DNA of 35,386 nt, taken from NCBI GenBank assembly GCA_900314215.1, contig OMUK01000028.1, forward strand, positions 1-35,386, in the 5' to 3' direction. The position numbers and the translations under genes are program-made. The notes under the pieces are model-generated. The model saw only the letters and a list, made by a program, of their open reading frames with translations, had not been told where the DNA came from and made no database searches. The DNA is from an uncultured Prevotellaceae bacterium. Lineage in GTDB: Bacteria > Bacteroidota > Bacteroidia > Bacteroidales > Muribaculaceae. This document shows positions 32,461-35,386 of this stretch, piece by piece; within the stretch, counting starts at the first letter, position 1, and each line of letters opens with the position of its first letter.

Positions 32461-32877
32461 TCAAGCCAATTCAGGAGGGGCGCGCAGCCCCTGTGTGCCG
32501 CCGTGCGGCGGCTGCGGGGGCGGTGCCGGGCGGGCGTAGTGCCCGATGGTGAGCAGCTGGAGGCGGGGCACAGCCTGCACTACAGCTGGCTCGGTAGCCA
32601 CCACGATCACGGCTGCCGCAGGCCGCGAGGGCATGTGGAAGCCGCTGATGGGGGTGTAGAGGCTGTGATCCTGAGTGTGATGAGCGTCGCAGCACGACTT
32701 CACGCCCATGCTGGCCAGCTCGTGGCTTGCGGGCGCGGTGCAACTGGTGTGCTGCATGTGGGCAGTCATGGTGCCGTGGTGCATCTCGCATTCGATCGAG
32801 GTCCACGTGCGGCCGCCGGTGGCTGTGAGGTACACAGCAAGCAGCAACAAGGCTATGATTTTGCTCAACTTTGTCAT
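32461..32877 (-). CDS. Small exported Cys/His/Met-rich protein, probable metal binder
   Basis: 138 residues from the ATG at 32877. A hydrophobic N-terminus (SKIIALLLLAVYLTATGG) may be a signal peptide or an anchor. Residues 28-71 hold a dense set of soft-metal ligands: Cys30, His33, His34, His40, His43, Cys46, His52, Cys62, Cys63, His66, His67 and His71, with Met32, Met37 and Met41, in IECEMHHGTMTAHMQHTSC and KSCCDAHHTQDH. The C-terminal half is Pro/Ala-rich and low in complexity. It resembles the short Cys/His proteins that precede metal TonB receptors in Bacteroidetes (DUF6769-like), though I cannot confirm the family. First gene of the metal locus, upstream of the TonB receptor on the same strand. 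Confidence 0.8.
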   Translation of the reverse strand: MTKLSKIIALLLLAVYLTATGGRTWTSIECEMHHGTMTAHMQHTSCTAPASHELASMGVKSCCDAHHTQDHSLYTPISGFHMPSRPAAAVIVVATEPAVVQAVPRLQLLTIGHYARPAPPPQPPHGGTQGLRAPPELA

Positions 32878-32898
32878 TCAGCCATATTTTTACGAGTG

Positions 32899-32906
32899 CA
32901 AAGATA
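32899..32906 (-). promoter_or_regulatory. -7 box of the metal locus
   Basis: Minus strand TATCTTTG, a full TAnnTTTG match 22 bases before the ATG at 32877. No TTTG is found 19-21 bases further upstream, which would fit an activator-dependent promoter. Confidence 0.5.
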
Positions 32907-32929
32907 AGCAATGCTGCACTACTTGCTTT

Positions 32930-32962
32930 GCACAATTCCCCAAAAAAATTGCACAATTCCCC
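32930..32962. repeat. Paired 12-base direct repeats upstream of the metal locus promoter
   Basis: GCACAATTCCCC occurs at 32930-32941 and 32951-32962, with a period of 21 bases, two helical turns. The pair lies where an upstream regulator would bind, 24-56 bases before the -7 box at 32899-32906. The regulator is unknown. Confidence 0.55.
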
Positions 32963-33017
32963 CGCGGCATGTAGTAGCCTGCCGGTTTTATTGCTTCCAC
33001 CACTGCGCAAGCGGCTG

Positions 33018-33158
33018 GTGCCGGTCGAGGTCGACCAGGCCGCCTCTCACAACAAGAAGCTGCAGCTCGTGGAGGGTGCCACCCACATCGCCATGTACGA
33101 CAAGTGTGTGCCGCAGGCTATGGCTGCCATGGTGCCCTTCCTCAAGGAGAACCTGTGA
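33018..33158 (+). pseudogene. C-terminal remnant of an alpha/beta hydrolase
   Basis: The reading frame from about 33000 to the TGA at 33156-33158 ends in KKLQLVEGATHIAMYDK followed by a VP...M..FLKENL helix. This is the C-terminal catalytic-His strand and helix of alpha/beta hydrolases of the dienelactone hydrolase or BAAT kind (G-A-T-H-I-x-x-Y-D-K). The Ser and Asp of the triad and about 250 residues of the enzyme are missing. No homologous sequence is seen before position 33000, and the metal-locus promoter begins there. An intact terminator follows at 33207-33252, so the 3' end of the gene was kept and the rest deleted or replaced. Confidence 0.7.
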
Positions 33159-33206
33159 ACCGGCTCAAGGCCTACATGATATAAACATTATACGCAATTA
33201 ATCGCT

Positions 33207-33252
33207 GAGGGCTCGGTGTTGCCGCATTGCACACGCTGGGCCCTCTCTTTTT
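33207..33252 (+). terminator. Terminator after the hydrolase remnant
   Basis: GAGGGC (33207-33212) pairs with GCCCTC (33240-33245), with imperfect inner pairing of GTG to CAC. It is followed by TCTTTTTG. The plus-strand orientation fits the former hydrolase gene. Confidence 0.6.
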
Positions 33253-33357
33253 GATTTTGCCCGGCATGGCAGCGCGCTGGGACTGAAAATTTTTTATTTC
33301 TTGTGCTGGTGTTAAAATAAATCAAAGCGAGTGAGGGAAATTTAAAATTATTATTAG

Positions 33358-33365
33358 TAATTTTG
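33358..33365 (+). promoter_or_regulatory. -7 box for the phosphate transporter gene
   Basis: TAATTTTG, a full TAnnTTTG match, about 51 bases before the ATG at 33416. No TTTG is present at the normal upstream spacing. Confidence 0.45.
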
Positions 33366-33415
33366 CACAAAATACTTGATTTAACCCATTATATAGATAT
33401 TAAATCCCTGGGAAA

Positions 33416-35236
33416 ATGGATTATTCTTTCCTTGATTTCTTAGCCCTGCTGGGAGCAGTGGGCTTGTTCCTATACGGAATGAAAGTGATGAGTGAGGGCC
33501 TGCAGAAGGCGGCCGGCAACCGCCTGCGCTCGATACTCGCAGTGATGACCAAGAACCGCTTTATGGGTGTGCTCACGGGCATAGTCATCACGGCGCTCAT
33601 CCAGAGCTCGTCGGCATCGACGGTGATGGTGGTGAGCTTTGTCAACGCCGGCCTGATGAGCCTGGAGCAGTCGATGGCAGTGATATTTGGCGCCAATGTG
33701 GGTACCACATTCACGGCATGGATTGTGGCCATTTTCGGCTTCAAGCTCGACATGAATGTGATACTGTTGCCAGTGATGGCCGTGGCTGTGCCGCTGCTCT
33801 TTGCCAAAAATAGCCAGTACAAGAACATAGGTGAGTTCCTCATAGGCTTTGTATTCCTCTTCATGGGACTGAGCTCGATCAGCGCCCATGTGCCCGACCT
33901 GAGCCAGAGCCCCGAGACGTTTGCCTTCCTGCAGCACTACTCGTCGATGGGCATCTTCTCGGTACTCATCGCGCTCATCGTGGGCGTCGTGGTCACGATG
34001 ATTATCCAGTCATCGGCCGCCACATTTGCCATCGTGCTGGTGATGGGCACCAAGGGATGGATTCCCTTCGACATGTGCTGCGCCATGGTGCTGGGTAGCA
34101 ACATCGGTACCACCATCACCCCGCTGCTTGCCGCTCTGGGCGCCAACATTGCCGCCAAGAAGGCCGCCATGGGCCACTTGCTCTTCAACTGCCTGGGCAC
34201 GCTGTGGACCATGATCGTGTTTTTCCCCTTCATCTCGCTCATCGTGTGGATCACCAAGGAGATGGGCCAGGGCGACCCCACCCAGGTCTACACCCTGGTG
34301 CAGGACCACGCCAAGATTGCCCCGGCACAGCTGGCCAGCATGCAATTCTCGCTCTCGTTTGGCATGTCGATGTTCCACATGGTATTCAACCTGGTGAACT
34401 TGAGCGTGATGATATGGTTCACCAAGACCTATGTCAAGATTGTGAACCACCTGGTGAAGAGCCACAACAAGGAGGACGAGGAGTTCCAGCTCAAGTACAT
34501 CTCAGGTGGCTTGCTCAGTGCCTCGGAGCTCAATATCACCCAGGCTCAGCGCGAGATTGCCGTGTATGCCGAGCGCGTGGAGCGCATGCTGGGCATGGTG
34601 AAGACCCTGGTGCACACCAAGACGGGCACCAGCGAATTCAACAACATATACTCCCGCATCGGGAAATATGAGGACATCTCCGACCGCATGGAGATCGAGA
34701 TAGGCAAGTACCTGAACAACCTGGTCGACGGCCGCCTCTCGCACGACGCCAAGCTGCGCGTGGGCACCATGCAGAGCATCGTGAGCGAGATTGAGAGCAT
34801 CGCCGACTCGTGCAACAACATCGCCCGCACCCTGGTGCGCAAGGAGCAAACGGGTGCCCACTTTGTGGAATACAACTACAACAACATCGACCACATGCTC
34901 AAGCTCATCAGCGAGGCCATGAGCAACATGATTGCCGTGCTGTGCGACATCGACAACGCCTCGACCGAGGACCTGATACCCAACTACAACAAGGAGCGCG
35001 AGATCAACAACATGCGCAACATGCTGCGCACCGAGAATATCGAGAACATCAACGAGAAGAAATACTCCTACCAGGCCGGCATCTTCTATATGGACATCAT
35101 ATGCGAGGCCGAGAAACTGGGCGACTACATCGTGAATGTGATCGACGCCGTAGAGACCCAAGTGCGCCGCCGCGAGCGCGACGACGACGAGATTGTGCAC
35201 AACGGCGAGGTGGTGCAGACGGGCATCAAGTCGTGA
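33416..35236 (+). CDS. Na+/phosphate cotransporter family protein with PhoU-like C-terminal domain
   Basis: 606 residues. Residues 1-330 contain two inverted Na/Pi-cotransporter repeats. The first has ALIQSSSASTVMVVSF (QSSSAS at 63-68) and GANVGTTFTA. The second has MIIQSSAATFAIVLVMG (QSSAAT near 197) and GSNIGTTITP. About eight or nine membrane helices are visible. After residue about 350 the protein is soluble and helical (AQREIAVYAERVERMLGMVK, EIESIADSCNNIARTLVRKE), a PhoU-like domain. It should import phosphate with sodium across the inner membrane, the PhoU part probably tuning it. It stands alone, read away from the metal locus, with its own -7 box and terminator. Confidence 0.94.
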   Translation: MDYSFLDFLALLGAVGLFLYGMKVMSEGLQKAAGNRLRSILAVMTKNRFMGVLTGIVITALIQSSSASTVMVVSFVNAGLMSLEQSMAVIFGANVGTTFTAWIVAIFGFKLDMNVILLPVMAVAVPLLFAKNSQYKNIGEFLIGFVFLFMGLSSISAHVPDLSQSPETFAFLQHYSSMGIFSVLIALIVGVVVTMIIQSSAATFAIVLVMGTKGWIPFDMCCAMVLGSNIGTTITPLLAALGANIAAKKAAMGHLLFNCLGTLWTMIVFFPFISLIVWITKEMGQGDPTQVYTLVQDHAKIAPAQLASMQFSLSFGMSMFHMVFNLVNLSVMIWFTKTYVKIVNHLVKSHNKEDEEFQLKYISGGLLSASELNITQAQREIAVYAERVERMLGMVKTLVHTKTGTSEFNNIYSRIGKYEDISDRMEIEIGKYLNNLVDGRLSHDAKLRVGTMQSIVSEIESIADSCNNIARTLVRKEQTGAHFVEYNYNNIDHMLKLISEAMSNMIAVLCDIDNASTEDLIPNYNKEREINNMRNMLRTENIENINEKKYSYQAGIFYMDIICEAEKLGDYIVNVIDAVETQVRRRERDDDEIVHNGEVVQTGIKS

Positions 35237-35263
35237 GCCACTCCCATTTTGGGGGGATTGCTT

Positions 35264-35305
35264 GCAGGCAGGCGGGCGACCCTGCACGGGAGCCCGCCTG
35301 CCTGC
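35264..35305 (+). terminator. Hairpin terminator after the phosphate transporter
   Basis: Arms 35264-35277 and 35292-35305 (gcaggcaggcgggc / gcccgcctgcctgc) form a perfect 14-base GC-rich stem with a 14-base loop, about 28 bases after the stop. TTGTTGATATT follows, a weak T tail. The remaining 81 bases of the window show no gene. Confidence 0.75.
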
Positions 35306-35386
35306 TTGTTGATATTGCCAGCAAGTGGGCAAAAGCAATATTGTCCTAAATAAAATTCAGGGGATGGGCAAAGGTGCAGAATAACA

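Larger units (their letters stand above)
32878..33415. other. Divergent intergenic region with a gene remnant
   Basis: 538 bases between the metal locus (leftward) and the phosphate transporter (rightward). It contains the metal promoter box (32899-32906), two 12-base direct repeats (32930-32962), the end of an alpha/beta hydrolase gene (about 33000-33158) with its terminator, and the transporter promoter box (33358-33365). Confidence 0.75.

Noticed and set aside
32471-33010. 179-codon minus-strand frame overlapping the Cys/His-rich gene
   Set aside because: It is in another frame, begins inside the hydrolase remnant and lacks a signal peptide. The 138-codon frame has ATG, hydrophobic N-terminus, promoter box and metal-ligand cluster.

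Overview
The window reads as chromosomal DNA from a GC-rich member of the Bacteroidales, most like Muribaculaceae or Prevotellaceae. The grounds are: promoters of the Bacteroidetes type (TTTG, 18-20 bases, TAnnTTTG) with A-rich leaders that lack Shine-Dalgarno sites; an N-succinylornithine-type carbamoyltransferase; GLUG-repeat and leucine-rich-repeat surface proteins with C-terminal sorting-like tails; a TonB receptor with an N-terminal carboxypeptidase-regulatory-like domain; and DUF4105 and ECF sigma genes. The family-level placement is an inference. I saw no tRNA, rRNA, CRISPR array, transposase or phage module.

Left part (1-12.4 kb, all minus strand): the first 35 codons of an ECF sigma factor, then a 2000-residue GLUG-repeat surface protein, a DUF4105 membrane protein, and two more exported proteins (481 and about 885 residues). 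Three of these end in related tails of about 40 residues. A fourth copy of the tail closes a beta-helix/LRR protein at 26-29 kb.

Housekeeping part (12.5-19.9 kb, minus strand): a compact operon SIS sugar-phosphate isomerase - PfkB-like protein - TPR-like protein - SpoU methyltransferase, with a good promoter in front of the SIS gene. After it come a small lipoprotein, rdgB and leuS. The PfkB-like protein has lost the catalytic GAGD motif. An AT-rich divergent region of 654 bases (19935-20588) follows. It holds DnaA-box-like 9-mers, a thrice-repeated octamer and a long inverted repeat, and transcription direction changes across it.

Middle (20.6-26.1 kb): two unrecognised genes, argF' (arginine synthesis through succinylated intermediates) and an outer-membrane barrel gene on the plus strand; then metG on the minus strand. 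The metG promoter overlaps the first of two tandem 72-base palindromic repeats.

Right part (26.2-35.4 kb): the beta-helix/LRR surface protein; a metal-handling locus on the minus strand (Cys/His/Met-rich exported peptide, TonB receptor with a Cys-Cys plug motif, HMA protein with a regular Cys-rich tail); a remnant of an alpha/beta hydrolase; and a Na+/phosphate cotransporter with a PhoU-like tail. Best leads for something new: the metal locus with its paired operator-like repeats, the degenerate PfkB protein kept in an operon with a SIS isomerase, and the shared tails on the surface proteins.
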